Shown: positions 38,388-48,814, counted from the stretch's first letter. The stretch is DNA of 64,000 bases from Candidozyma auris (GCF_003013715.1 NC_072813.1:1922001-1986000), one strand, 5' to 3'. A program made the numbers and translations. Notes: generated by a model from the letters alone, not told the origin.

Positions 38388-39350
38388 ATGTTTCATTCTG
38401 TCTCCACCGCTCAAACCTCTTTCGACCCGCCGAAGGAAAACCCCAACTACGAGACAATGCCCGCCCGTTTTTGGAGCCACTATCAAAGAAGGCCCAAATC
38501 GCCCAAGCAGCTCCATTCAACGGGCAGGAAGCACCTCATGAAGGAGTATATTACTGACCAGCTAGAGCGGTTTCATTTGAAGTCTAGCCGAGCTAATCCT
38601 ATCTATGATCTCCCGTTAGGGGTGCTTCCTGGGCTCACTCTGAATGGCGAAGGTGCTGAGAGAAGGCTCCTCGAGAGGAAACCCAGGGTCAGGAATTTAA
38701 CAAGACCGTTTTTTGTCAGAGACTACAATTTGAGGGCCGTTACGCTCACGTCTTTGCCGCACGACGTTAGCCTAGCCGATATCGTCTCCCTGGTGAGAGG
38801 AGGCCAGTTGGACAAGGTGATCGAGGGAGACGTTCCCGAGCGGTTTGTACAACTACACTTTTTCTACCGAACATCAGCAGAGGAGTTTTTTCGTTACGCC
38901 AAATGCGGTCTCTATAGCATCAACGGCAAACGCCCCATAGTCAAATGGCTCCCGTTTGAAATCGCCATGCGATGTCCCGTGCAAGAGTATGTGATGGAGG
39001 CGGTCAACAAGTCTCGTGCTACAAGAGTAATCCGCATGACTGCCTCAGACACTGTACATGCCAGTGCAGACTATTCGAGGCGACATGTTCAAGACACAGC
39101 TTCGTTATTTGCGAAAGGATACGATGTGGGACAGATACGGACCGAGATGTCGCAGTTTGGTAAGGTCATCGAGATCAAGCCCTACATAACGAACACATGG
39201 ACCATCACGGTGCACTTTTCCTCGGTGTCGGAGCTGGTGATTGCTATGAAATCGCTCACGCTGCTCAGTCTATGCCATTTGCATAAGTACAAGTGGTGGA
39301 AGCTACAGTACGACAAGGACCCTGCTGACGTTCCTTGCTACATGGTGTAG
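38388..39350 (+). CDS. RRM-like RNA-binding protein of unknown role
   Basis: 320 residues. A basic, Arg/Ser-rich N-terminus (about 1-115) is followed by a section with RRM-like beta-alpha-beta pattern: AVTLTSLPHDVSLADIVSLV (about 124-143), then FVQLHFFYRTSAEEFFRYA, and a second similar unit LFAKGYDVGQIRTEMSQFG with TWTITVHFSSVSELVIAM near the end. The RNP aromatic positions are only partly kept, so RNA binding is inferred. I do not recognise a specific family. ATG at 38388. Confidence 0.6.
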   Translation: MFHSVSTAQTSFDPPKENPNYETMPARFWSHYQRRPKSPKQLHSTGRKHLMKEYITDQLERFHLKSSRANPIYDLPLGVLPGLTLNGEGAERRLLERKPRVRNLTRPFFVRDYNLRAVTLTSLPHDVSLADIVSLVRGGQLDKVIEGDVPERFVQLHFFYRTSAEEFFRYAKCGLYSINGKRPIVKWLPFEIAMRCPVQEYVMEAVNKSRATRVIRMTASDTVHASADYSRRHVQDTASLFAKGYDVGQIRTEMSQFGKVIEIKPYITNTWTITVHFSSVSELVIAMKSLTLLSLCHLHKYKWWKLQYDKDPADVPCYMV

Positions 39351-39812
39351 GTTGAACGTGCGGTTTATTTGTAAAGAAAGGGCAAGTTGCTGGTATACAG
39401 CTAATATATGGAGTCGTGGTAAAATTAAATGCTATGTTTGCGGAAAAGGTCTTTCTAGGAGCTACGATTAATGGGTGGTAGGGCTCAGATTTCGCAGCCA
39501 ACGCTATATTTGTTGGAGGCTCGCGGCTCATCATAACATTACCCTTTTTGACCATGGGACGTTTGCAGCCATTTGAACGTCACCGTTCAATTATGCCACC
39601 AAAAAACTCTTCTGCAATTCTTTCAACTAGTCGCTATCCTTGCTAATATTTTACTCTACCATCTTCTTTATAGAGAACCTGAATTCAAGCCTCCACCAGT
39701 GTCCCACTCTCACCTACCCGATTAGGTGTTGATGTAAACAAAGCTATCTACTACACCCCAGCTCATTGATAGAGTGCTCAATTGCAACTACAAGATAGCC
39801 TTTATTAAAAAC
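39351..39812. other. 462-bp intergenic region upstream of KIP2
   Basis: Two minus-strand copies of the recurrent motif, TTTCGCAGCCAA (39490-39501) and TTTGCAGCCAT (39562-39572), 72 bp apart. No gene seen. Confidence 0.5.
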
Positions 39813-41750
39813 ATGTACCGCTCAGGACGGGGAACCCCCACACCACGATCCAGCTACTCAGACCTCAAGCGGCCGGCCTCCGCCAGAGGCTACAGACCAC
39901 TGCTGCCTCACATTCCTTCTTCGAGACCATCTTCAAGTATGGGCTCGAGGCCCTCCACGCCTACATTCCGGCCTGAGCCGTACACGGGCTCAATCACTGT
40001 CAGTATAAGACCAAACCCACATACAAGTGGGAATTCCCAGAACCAAGTGTGGCACATTGACTACGCCAATACCATCACCAACACCCAGGACAATTCCTCC
40101 TATACTTTCGACCATGTATTTGCATCGTCGATGGATGTGACAAACAGAGTTGTTTACGAACGTTCGTGTGCTCAGTTGGTGCACATGTTCCTCAATGAGG
40201 GCTACAATTCAACGTTATTCGCTTATGGTATGACTGGCTCAGGTAAGACTTACTCAATGAGAGGCGAAGACAATGATCCAGGATTCGTCAGATTGGCCAT
40301 AGACGACATTTTTAATAAGATAGACTCACCTAACCTGGGGTGCTCGTACTCGCTCTCGGTGACGTATTTGGAAATATATAACGAGAAAATAGTGGACCTT
40401 CTTGGAACGGGCACTGGTGCCTTCAGCTCCCACAATGAGCCCAAAATAAGGGATGATCCAGACTATGGCATCAAGATAATGGGAGTCAACACGCCTACAG
40501 TTTCTTCAAAACAGTCATTGCTCCAGCTCATCAAAGCTGGTGATATGAAACGCAAAACCTCGGCCACGGACTACAACGCCAGACTGTCTCGTTCCCACGC
40601 AATCTTACAACTTCGACTCCACACTATAGACATGGCTCTGAGGTTTGAGCATAGATCTACTCTTTCATTATGTGATTTGGCTGGTTCTGAGAGGGCAACG
40701 CTGTGTGCTGAAAGGCGGAAGGAGGGGTCGTATATCAACAAGTCGCTACTCGCTCTCTCCACTGTCATAAATAAGCTCTCGCTTGCATCAAATAGCGGCG
40801 CTATGGACCACATCCCCTACAGGGATTCGAAACTCACGAGACTTCTACAACCGTCCCTTTCAGGACTGGCTCTTATTCTGATCTTGTGCAATGTTCACTT
40901 GGGTCTGAATCTGCCTGGCCTTTCTCAACAGTATGTTACTGAAACGACAAATACTCTTCGATTTGCTGCTCGGGCAAAGGATATAGTATTGTCAGTCAAT
41001 GCTAATAGGAAGCAATCAATCGGTGATGGAGAAGCCCACAGGATGATAGAAGAATTGAAAAGAGTCGTTGAAAATCAGAAGAACGAGCTCGCCCTCCTAA
41101 AGATACACTCTGGGGTGTGGCAAATGAACTCTCAAGTATCAGAGGATCCTGCTTCTGCACAATTACAGGGCGAGCTTAAGGTGCTTCAAGAAAAGGTCGA
41201 ACATCTCACCCGTCTATCAGACTTAAACAGGACAGAAGTAGTCCTTTTACGAAACGATGCTCTCAACGATATTTTGGGAATGGAGATTGACAAATTCTCT
41301 CTGCAAAAGATGATGGCAAATCTCGAGGAATTCTACAAGAGGTTGACTCACGAGAATGAAGAATATAAGCAGTATAATGCATCTTTGGAGAATCAACTTC
41401 GTTTGGCACACCTGCAGTTGGCAGCAATGAACTCTGCCGCGTCACTGAAACCCACTAATCCTTCGAACAAACATTACGACTCCTTACTACGACAACAAGA
41501 AGAAGAGATCATGCTGCTCAAAGAAACTTTGCGTGATAAGGACCACATCATCCACGGGCTTACGAAAACTTCAAAGCTTCGCCGATTGGTAGATTCTTCG
41601 AATGCTAATGGAGCACCATCGATCTCAGACTATACCAAAAAAGTGACTGGAGCATCTGTAGTGGGTAGTCCGGATAAGGAGAATGTGGTCTCCGAAATCC
41701 GTCAATTTAGATTAAGTCCAAAGAAGCCAGCTGTGCCGCGATTCACCTAA
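39813..41750 (+). CDS. KIP2: Kip2-like kinesin
   Basis: 645 residues. A Ser/Pro/Arg-rich N-terminal extension (about 1-55) typical of Kip2 leads into YTGSITVSIRPNP and the motor domain (about 60-395): FAYGMTGSGKTYSM (P-loop), switch I, LCDLAGSERA (switch II), KEGSYINKSLLAL, HIPYRDSKLTRLLQPSLSG. Coiled coil follows (about 420-550). Switch I reads NAR-CTG-SRSH (CTG at 40584-40586): serine gives the invariant SSRSH. Kip2 walks to microtubule plus ends carrying Bik1, dynein and Pac1. The start is the ATG at 39813; the frame upstream begins at GTG. Convergent with RAD53, 42 bp apart. Confidence 0.93.
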   Translation: MYRSGRGTPTPRSSYSDLKRPASARGYRPLLPHIPSSRPSSSMGSRPSTPTFRPEPYTGSITVSIRPNPHTSGNSQNQVWHIDYANTITNTQDNSSYTFDHVFASSMDVTNRVVYERSCAQLVHMFLNEGYNSTLFAYGMTGSGKTYSMRGEDNDPGFVRLAIDDIFNKIDSPNLGCSYSLSVTYLEIYNEKIVDLLGTGTGAFSSHNEPKIRDDPDYGIKIMGVNTPTVSSKQSLLQLIKAGDMKRKTSATDYNARLSRSHAILQLRLHTIDMALRFEHRSTLSLCDLAGSERATLCAERRKEGSYINKSLLALSTVINKLSLASNSGAMDHIPYRDSKLTRLLQPSLSGLALILILCNVHLGLNLPGLSQQYVTETTNTLRFAARAKDIVLSVNANRKQSIGDGEAHRMIEELKRVVENQKNELALLKIHSGVWQMNSQVSEDPASAQLQGELKVLQEKVEHLTRLSDLNRTEVVLLRNDALNDILGMEIDKFSLQKMMANLEEFYKRLTHENEEYKQYNASLENQLRLAHLQLAAMNSAASLKPTNPSNKHYDSLLRQQEEEIMLLKETLRDKDHIIHGLTKTSKLRRLVDSSNANGAPSISDYTKKVTGASVVGSPDKENVVSEIRQFRLSPKKPAVPRFT

Positions 41751-41792
41751 TTATACACATTAATTTATATAAGTATGATAAATGTCAGGGTC

Positions 41793-44252
41793 TCAAACCC
41801 AAGAATTTGCCGGACGTTCTTGTCCACTTTGTAAGCTGGCCCTTTTTGACAGGCTAGTTTTCGAGGGAGATTTTGTGCTATCGTGCAAGCGCCTTTGCAA
41901 TCGTAACAGCGGATTAAAGTTGCCTCCATTCCCACTCATTATGCCTCCACCAAGTTCCTGACTTGGCATTGACAACTTGCGATTGGCAACAGCTGATTCA
42001 CCAGCAGGATTTGCAACTGATACAACGGGCGGACGAAGCTTAACGTCGGAACTATCAAATTGAAGAACATTGACAAATTGATCGCCAACCTTTTCGCCAC
42101 CACCATAAAGCCCTGTAGGGTCATCAATTTGAACTTTATAGCTCAACAGTTGGTTGACCGTGTCGTCGACAAAGAAATCTACTCTATCCTTGTTAAACAA
42201 CTGTACCTTCTTGCCTTTTCCGAGTCTTACGCCATTAACAAAACACGAGTTTGTGCTGAAGTCCAACAACCAAATGTCTTCTAAACAATGAGCAGGGCTT
42301 TCATAAATGGATACTTGTGTAACGGGATGACGGCGCTTATGAATCAAACAATGAATCTTTGACATTCTATCATCATTGATAAACGTATCACATGTTTCGT
42401 TTCTACCAATTGCATATGGATTGACACCCTGACGAATGTAGATCGGTTTTTTGGTGACTGAATCACAAAGTGGCCGCAATGTAATGAAGTTATCTTTGGG
42501 TGGGCCATCTATCTTCTCGTCGGTTATTCTAAGGTTTTTGACCCTAGCTTCGTCAATCTTTGCTCTCTTGGACACCTCAACATCCTCGAAGACTCGTGAA
42601 GGTCTTTTTCTATTGATGTCATCGCTTTTGCGTTTCAATGGCAGTATTTGGTTTGACATATTTGCTTTTTGTGAGTTGGGATGAAGCGGTTGAGACTGAG
42701 GTAAAGGAACAACCCTCCTAGGCACCTTGAATTGAGAGTTGCTATCCTTATGCTTCTTGTTTCTCTCCCCTTCCAATGGCCTAAACATTACATCATCATC
42801 CAATTTGCTCATAGATGCATTCACATGGAGTCCGTTCTCGATCTTCCTTGATTTTTGTGACGTTGACTGTGACAAACTCACCTTTTGAGAATCCTGTGTC
42901 TCTTGGGTGAAAGGCTCCACATCTTCAAGCCAGGAGTGGTGCAAGGCTTCTTCTGCCACGATTCTTTTTCTTGGATCAACTTGCAAACAACACTTAAGAA
43001 AATCACGACCCTCCTCAGAAATTTCATACGAATTGAGCGGTGATTCATGGTATTCGCCACTCTTGATTTTCTGAAACATTTGGCCTTGAGTTTTCCCATT
43101 AAATGGTAGGTGTGACGTCAAAAGCACATACACCAAGCAACCTAGCGACCATATATCAACCAAGTTACTGTAGTTTGTATTCTTTGTGTCTTCAGATGCT
43201 TGTTGCAGGTCATATTTACCAGTGATAACTTCTGGGGCAACATACGCCAATGTGCCGCAAAATGTCTTCATAAACGTTGCATTGTCACTGATCTTAGCAA
43301 GGCCAAAGTCGGTGATTTTGACTAGAATTGGGTCATCTTGCATAATAAGAATGTTATCGGGTTTCAAATCTCTGTGAGAGATTCCCAAACGATGCACATA
43401 GGCTATGCCATCCAAAATTTGCTTGGTAATTACTTGAGTAGCATCTTCACCTATTGCACCATTGGCAGCGACAAAGTCCATAAGATCTCCGCCGGGTACA
43501 AACTCCATGACCAAGTAGTAGTTCTCGATGTCCTCGTAGAATGATTTGAGCTTAACGATGTTTCTGTGATCAAGTTTTCGAAGAATTTCAAGCTCTCTAT
43601 TAACTCCCAACATGGCACCCTTTCCGCCAGCGTGTATAGCTCTTCTACGATTGATCATTTTCACCGCGTACGAGTCACCCGTACTTCTCTCCACTGCCTT
43701 CTTGACAATTGCAAATGCACCTTGACCAATTGTCTCATTCTTGATAATGAAATCCTTGTATATGCCCTCATCCTTGATGACAAGATTGTTAGATGAGTTA
43801 AGCGGGTTGTAAGCGTCAGAAAAGAGCACCACAAACCGTATCACGTCCTTCGGCACACCCACACCAACAGCAATCTCGTCTCCCTGATTCACGATATAAT
43901 TGGATCCCTTGACAATTCGATTGCCATTAAGGTGGGTTCCATTCGTAGATGTGTCCTGAATCCATAGCGTCTTGTCGTTCACGTTGAGCCATAGCTTGAA
44001 GTGCTTATTCGATAGACGAGTGCAGCAGCTCAACACGAAGTCGCATTCTGTGTTTCTGCCAAATAACCATGTCTTCTTCAGCAGCAGAGCTGGGGTACGC
44101 GTGGGGGCGTTTTTGTTCAAATCAAAATGTCTATACTGGCCCGTGGTGCAAATGAGCCTACAGATATGGTTCTCGTCAGCAGTATCATCCTCACGTTGCG
44201 TTGGCGCCGACTGTTGCGTCGGCTGTGTCTGTGTCGGCTGTGTGGCATCCAT
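41793..44252 (-). CDS. RAD53: DNA-damage checkpoint kinase Rad53
   Basis: 819 residues, same size as Saccharomyces Rad53. N-terminal TQ cluster (ATQPTQTQPTQQSAPTQ) for Mec1/Tel1 phosphorylation; FHA1 (about 50-130: FGRNTECDFVL, RLSNKHF, STNGTHLNG); kinase domain (about 175-445: GQGAFAIVKKA, VKMINRRR, HRDLKPDN, DFGLAK, CGTLAYVAPEV); FHA2 (about 610-690: IGRNETCDTFI, RMSKIHCLIHKRR). Ends in a Ser-rich basic tail. It arrests the cycle and protects forks after damage. The start is the ATG at 44252; the frame upstream starts only with TTG. Confidence 0.97.
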   Translation of the reverse strand: MDATQPTQTQPTQQSAPTQREDDTADENHICRLICTTGQYRHFDLNKNAPTRTPALLLKKTWLFGRNTECDFVLSCCTRLSNKHFKLWLNVNDKTLWIQDTSTNGTHLNGNRIVKGSNYIVNQGDEIAVGVGVPKDVIRFVVLFSDAYNPLNSSNNLVIKDEGIYKDFIIKNETIGQGAFAIVKKAVERSTGDSYAVKMINRRRAIHAGGKGAMLGVNRELEILRKLDHRNIVKLKSFYEDIENYYLVMEFVPGGDLMDFVAANGAIGEDATQVITKQILDGIAYVHRLGISHRDLKPDNILIMQDDPILVKITDFGLAKISDNATFMKTFCGTLAYVAPEVITGKYDLQQASEDTKNTNYSNLVDIWSLGCLVYVLLTSHLPFNGKTQGQMFQKIKSGEYHESPLNSYEISEEGRDFLKCCLQVDPRKRIVAEEALHHSWLEDVEPFTQETQDSQKVSLSQSTSQKSRKIENGLHVNASMSKLDDDVMFRPLEGERNKKHKDSNSQFKVPRRVVPLPQSQPLHPNSQKANMSNQILPLKRKSDDINRKRPSRVFEDVEVSKRAKIDEARVKNLRITDEKIDGPPKDNFITLRPLCDSVTKKPIYIRQGVNPYAIGRNETCDTFINDDRMSKIHCLIHKRRHPVTQVSIYESPAHCLEDIWLLDFSTNSCFVNGVRLGKGKKVQLFNKDRVDFFVDDTVNQLLSYKVQIDDPTGLYGGGEKVGDQFVNVLQFDSSDVKLRPPVVSVANPAGESAVANRKLSMPSQELGGGIMSGNGGNFNPLLRLQRRLHDSTKSPSKTSLSKRASLQSGQERPANSWV

Positions 44253-45946
44253 GAACCCAAAATCCGAGGACAATAGTTCGCTGGGAAATAATGGCAGTCA
44301 AAGTGAGTAACGTGCTGTCTTGGTGATGAATTTATCCTGAAGTATAGGGCGCGTCGCGGTGCAGGCTCAAGGGTAGATAGTTGTTGACTAAGAAGACCAC
44401 TCCATGTTCCAAAAAAAAAAAAAGATCAAGAGGAAAATGGGTGGTCCAATGCCAATTGCCACTGGTTATCTTGGGTTCAGCATTTGCTTTCCGCTAATTA
44501 TCTGACTTTTGACGATTCTCCTTGGTACGTAGTCGTAGAAGGTATAAGTGAGTATTATTGACAGTGTGGTGTAGATTCACCGCTCGGTGATTTTTAAGTG
44601 GTTCGTCGGTGTCGCAGTATCAAATTTTGATGAGACTTCCTGATCAAGATGATGGCTCTAGTAGACACCAAGATCTTGGCACCCAATCTAATACTTGTGA
44701 AATATTGGTGAGTCTTGGCTATTGACTATGAGTTGTGGACCTACTAACTGTATCCGATGACTGAGGCTGAGACCATTTGTCTCCATACGTAAGTTCTGTA
44801 TTGTTGCCTTGTTTAATGATCCTAACTGTTTAGACACCTCGAAGATTTCAGGTAAGCGTATACCATTATTGATCCGATGAATGCCATATATGACAACCTT
44901 TAGTTTGGGATGTGCCTATCAGTAGCCTATAAAGTCTGCATTGGTGATTCTTCATCCATTTGACACTACAAAACCTTCTTAAGAAAGTGCCTGGTTAACT
45001 TTGTAAAGCTTCTTTTTGTGAGCTACTCGGAAAAAGCTAAGGAGACCTATACAAGAGGCGGCCTCAAGCTGTTCGGTGGAATTGCTTAAGGAGACAAGAA
45101 GATCAACCCTACGAACTTCAAACGCTTCGAACTTCGAACTCACCGAAAGTCACATTCAGGATGGAGAGGATTCTGGAGAAAGAGAGGACAACCGCTAAAT
45201 CAGGTCTGATGCATTGATGACAATATTTTCATCATTCTTTTTTAAGTTTATGGCTTGATTTTGCCTTCGCAAGCATTTGTGTCAAAAATGCGAATTTGCA
45301 GCCATTTCTCAAATATGTAGTGAACCCCCCGTATAACGGCAATGAGCTATCTAGAATCGAGAACGCATATTTCGTCTCACTCTTAACACTTCATCATATA
45401 AGGTATGCCTTACCTAACTCAAAACTGCCTTAAAAAAATATTCGTACTTGATGGGGTCGAGAGCTCGAGTGTACGGCGCTTCTACTGCTGCTAACCGCCA
45501 ATAACCGCAAGTGGATCAGAGTGTGGAGAGATTTAAAAAGAAAACCTCGAAAGTATATTTCCGATTCCATGCATCGGGGCTAAGACCCTTTCCCCACGTT
45601 GATGGAGTAGAAACCTACCACCCACCCCACCTTCTTTAGTCTGTCGATAATCATCGTAAACTTCAGGCGAAAGCGAGCGCAGCCTATGCATTGATTACCC
45701 CGGTGTTACATTCACAGCCTCCCAGCAAAGCCTCATAAGAGTCAAGTGCAACCAAGTTTAAAACAAAACCTCGCTTCCTCTTTCCTTGTCACTTGAGGAT
45801 ATTCGGTTGTTAAAATCGAATTAGTTATCGCTGCTAATATCTCATTACACTCTAGTATTTACGTTTCTCTTTGTATTTATTAAACAGTACCGTGTTAACC
45901 CGTAACCTCGTCACAATATTTAACCCCGATTCTATACCTAGCAATC
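44253..45946. other. 1.7-kb gap upstream of RAD53 with clustered splice-like signals
   Basis: No long ORF. On the plus strand, 44630-44925 contains three consecutive intron-like units with GTGAGT/TACTAAC/CTGAG, GTAAGT/CCTAAC/TTTAG and GTAAGC/TGACAAC/TTTAG. Splicing them gives a continuous frame of 46 codons from the ATG at 44630. No family recognised. A copy of the recurrent motif lies at 45295-45305 (minus). Confidence 0.45.
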
Positions 45947-47689
45947 TTAAGCATACTGCTTGAAAGAACGAGTGAGAGAGACCACTGGCTCCAATTCAGG
46001 GTCTCTGGTCTCAGTTGGGTGGTAAAGATCTTCGTGCCTGTACTCCAAGTTGTTCCACTCATCTTCTCTGTAGTTGTAGTGCTTGTATGTGAACCAGAAT
46101 ATCCACCCGGCAATAAAACAAGACACACCCAAACCGTTAAACGTCCACACCATCTTAGGGTCTTCAGACACTGGAGAAAGAGCAATACCAAGAGCTGAAC
46201 CAAAGGCGTTCATAAGAAGGAAAATCGACATGATGAAGGACTTCATTGTCACAGGCGCCTTGGTGTACGCATACTCCAAACCGGTAATCGAAGCAAAGAT
46301 CTCAGACATACCAATCAACCAGTAGCAAGGAGTCTGAAGGGCAATGTGAATATGGTTGGGGACGTTTTTGTACTGAGGATCACAGGCCATTGGGAAGTAG
46401 TAACATGGGCCCGCCTTATAGATGAAATGCTGTAAGACACCGGCGTACACCATGGCAGCAGCACCAAACATGAAACCCCAGAAAATTTTGGTCACAGCTC
46501 TGAAGGGAGTGTATCTTCTGATAAACGGATAGACAATTCTCTCACAAATAGGGATGAAGATAATAAGCGTGATGGAGTTGATTGCCTGCAAGATATCGTT
46601 GGGCAAGCCGTGGAGCTCCATCTGACCGGCCTGAGAAACAAAGTTGTTGTTCATTTGACCGTAAACTAACCAGTAGATAGGGTAGAAAGCAAACACCTTA
46701 CATGCGTACAAGGCTCTCTGAACCTCGTCAACAAAGGCATCGTCCCAAGGAAACTCGCGATCTGGGTGATGAGAAGGTCTAGCAGCGTCGAAGTTCAACT
46801 TCGACAAAGCGATAAAAGCGCACTTGAAAGATCTGGCAATCACTTTCTCACCAACTGGGACTTTCACGTATTTGTTCTTACCCAACACAAGAGCCAAAAT
46901 ACCCACGCAGAAGAAACAGAGAGGCAAAAGGAAAGCGGCCCAGAAATCGACATGGTGTTCCAACTCGGTCGTTGCAATGACCGAAAGCGCACCAATGTTG
47001 ATCATAAGGTAGAAGAACATGAACACGTTGGAGACGGTGATGCTGGGGTCCTCAATTACCCTCTCACCAGACTTTAACACCTTTATGGAAGGTCTCTCCT
47101 TTGGAATCTGGTCAGCAATCAAAGGCGACACGTTGGACTTGATACCACCGGTACCGATACCAATGACAATGACGGCCACAATGAAACCAGCCAAAGAGGT
47201 AGTTTCAGAAGCAATAGATGGAAGCGAAGTGATGAACAAAATGAAGATACCCACCATCATCACAATGCAGAAAATACAGATGGTGAAGTACTTGCCGAGG
47301 TAAGTGTCAGCTATCCAAGCACCGAAAATGGGGGTCACATAACACCAAAACTGCCAGAAGTACGACAAGGCGGTGGCACCCGACTGGTTCAAGCCCAAAA
47401 CACCTTTGGGGGTGGAGTCTCTGGTACCTTGCATGTAGTTCTGGAAAGGCGTCGACAAACCGTAGTAGGTAAAACGCTCCGACAACTCCACAATGGCAAC
47501 AAGCCAACATGACATGGGGATTTTTCTGGCCACACGCCTGAGAGTCTTCATCTCGTGGTCGGTGGGCTCACCGCCCTCTTCCGTCTGGGGAAACGACTCG
47601 TCCTGAGACCTCACAAGTGAGTGCTCATCGGCATCAACGTACTTCTCATCCACGACCTTATCGTCGTTCTGAAGTTTTTCCGTAGACAT
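45947..47689 (-). CDS. PTR2: Di/tripeptide transporter Ptr2
   Basis: 580 residues, proton-coupled oligopeptide transporter (POT/PTR) of the plasma membrane with about 12 membrane helices after a 55-residue acidic N-terminus. The family motif ExxER appears in VELSERFTYYG (helix 1), with PTR signatures WIADTYLGKYFTI and FYLMINIGALS, and QMNNNFVSQAGQM in the middle. It imports di- and tripeptides and is normally induced by amino acids through Ssy1 and Cup9. ATG at 47689, TATAAATA 87 bp upstream. Confidence 0.95.
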   Translation of the reverse strand: MSTEKLQNDDKVVDEKYVDADEHSLVRSQDESFPQTEEGGEPTDHEMKTLRRVARKIPMSCWLVAIVELSERFTYYGLSTPFQNYMQGTRDSTPKGVLGLNQSGATALSYFWQFWCYVTPIFGAWIADTYLGKYFTICIFCIVMMVGIFILFITSLPSIASETTSLAGFIVAVIVIGIGTGGIKSNVSPLIADQIPKERPSIKVLKSGERVIEDPSITVSNVFMFFYLMINIGALSVIATTELEHHVDFWAAFLLPLCFFCVGILALVLGKNKYVKVPVGEKVIARSFKCAFIALSKLNFDAARPSHHPDREFPWDDAFVDEVQRALYACKVFAFYPIYWLVYGQMNNNFVSQAGQMELHGLPNDILQAINSITLIIFIPICERIVYPFIRRYTPFRAVTKIFWGFMFGAAAMVYAGVLQHFIYKAGPCYYFPMACDPQYKNVPNHIHIALQTPCYWLIGMSEIFASITGLEYAYTKAPVTMKSFIMSIFLLMNAFGSALGIALSPVSEDPKMVWTFNGLGVSCFIAGWIFWFTYKHYNYREDEWNNLEYRHEDLYHPTETRDPELEPVVSLTRSFKQYA

Positions 47690-47775
47690 GACGCTGTAGT
47701 GATATTAAATAAATGTGGATTGAAGAAAATTAGAACACAAAAAAATTCAAATCACAAATCACGTAAATCGTATCG

Positions 47776-47783
47776 TATTTATA
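47776..47783 (-). promoter_or_regulatory. TATA box of PTR2
   Basis: TATAAATA on the minus strand, 87 bp from the PTR2 ATG. Confidence 0.55.
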
Positions 47784-48798
47784 AACGTTGAAAGGTGTGG
47801 AGTGACAAATTTTCGATAGTACAGCGCCAAAGGTAACGGAGAGGCATTTTGCATTTTGCCTTATGCGGAGATGCGTTATCTTCGGCACACGAGGGATGAG
47901 CCCTGAGGTGCTTCCCCACAGACTTCGCACAATCAAGGTTGCAAAATGCCCTTCCAGAGGTGCCTCTTACGCTCGCTGCCGCTGGGCGCCCCACGAAGTT
48001 CGCAGTATCCGTGTTGTGTCCAGGGCCCTTGAGACAACAGAGATCGGAGCAAAAGACCCTGGATAAAAAATAGTATTTACCATAATCGTAATTTATGGAA
48101 GTGGCCTAACACCGGAATGCAACCACATGAGATGGTTGCGTCCTTTAGATAAAAAAAAAAAAATAAAATAGAACAAATAAATTCAGGGTCCGTGCACCGA
48201 CAACTGCCTGTCGCAAGGGATACCGCACTTTTTTGCCGTCTATCACCTGCGTGCGTTCCCTTAAGGCTTATTCTTCAGAGCCATTTCTTTTCGCTGGCGC
48301 CGTTCCATCGCATGGCACCGCGGCATTTATCCACCAGGCCCCAGTTTTTCCTTGTGCGAATTTCGCCCCAACCCGGCGATACTTCCCCAGATCCCACGAA
48401 GCAGCTAACCTAAATATGATCTAGGGGTACAGGGGAAAATTAATAGACGACACGAGCGGCGGCGCTTGACACATTTGATGTTTTTCTTGTGGCAGGTTAT
48501 TTTCTCGTACCCTGTTGCTGGGCACCCTTTTTAGGCTAGGAACATGTATGAGAAGTGCTTGGCCTAAGATAGCGTTTGAGAGAGGGCGCCGTAAGATTTG
48601 CTTGGCGGGAGCGTGCGCGGCTGTGGCTGGAGCGGTGCCCTTGTGCATTAGGGCCACTTTTCTTTTTGCCCGGTCTACCGACGTAATTTTTTTCCGCGAT
48701 CGCCTTCTTCACTTTTGGGCGAATCACACATTGGGCGTTGGCAATGCGAGATTAAAGATAAAGCGGAGTAAAATGGAGGAACTGGTTCTAGGGCAGTT
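47784..48798. other. 1-kb PTR2 upstream region
   Basis: Contains GGTTGCAAAA (47937-47946), partial motif copies at 48117-48126 and 48132-48140 in opposite orientations, a Rap1-like site (48189-48198), and an A-rich run at 48150-48162. ORFs seen in the 48.2-48.9 kb part have no recognisable similarity. Confidence 0.45.
48189..48198 (+). promoter_or_regulatory. Rap1/telomere-like site upstream of PTR2
   Basis: TCCGTGCACC about 500 bp upstream of the PTR2 ATG. Confidence 0.35.
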
Positions 48799-48806
48799 AA
48801 AAAAAA
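48799..48806 (-). terminator. RNA polymerase III terminator of tRNA-Glu
   Basis: A run of eight T on the minus strand beginning 9 bases after the tRNA 3' end; normal Pol III termination signal. Confidence 0.85.
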
Positions 48807-48814
48807 GTAAGAGC

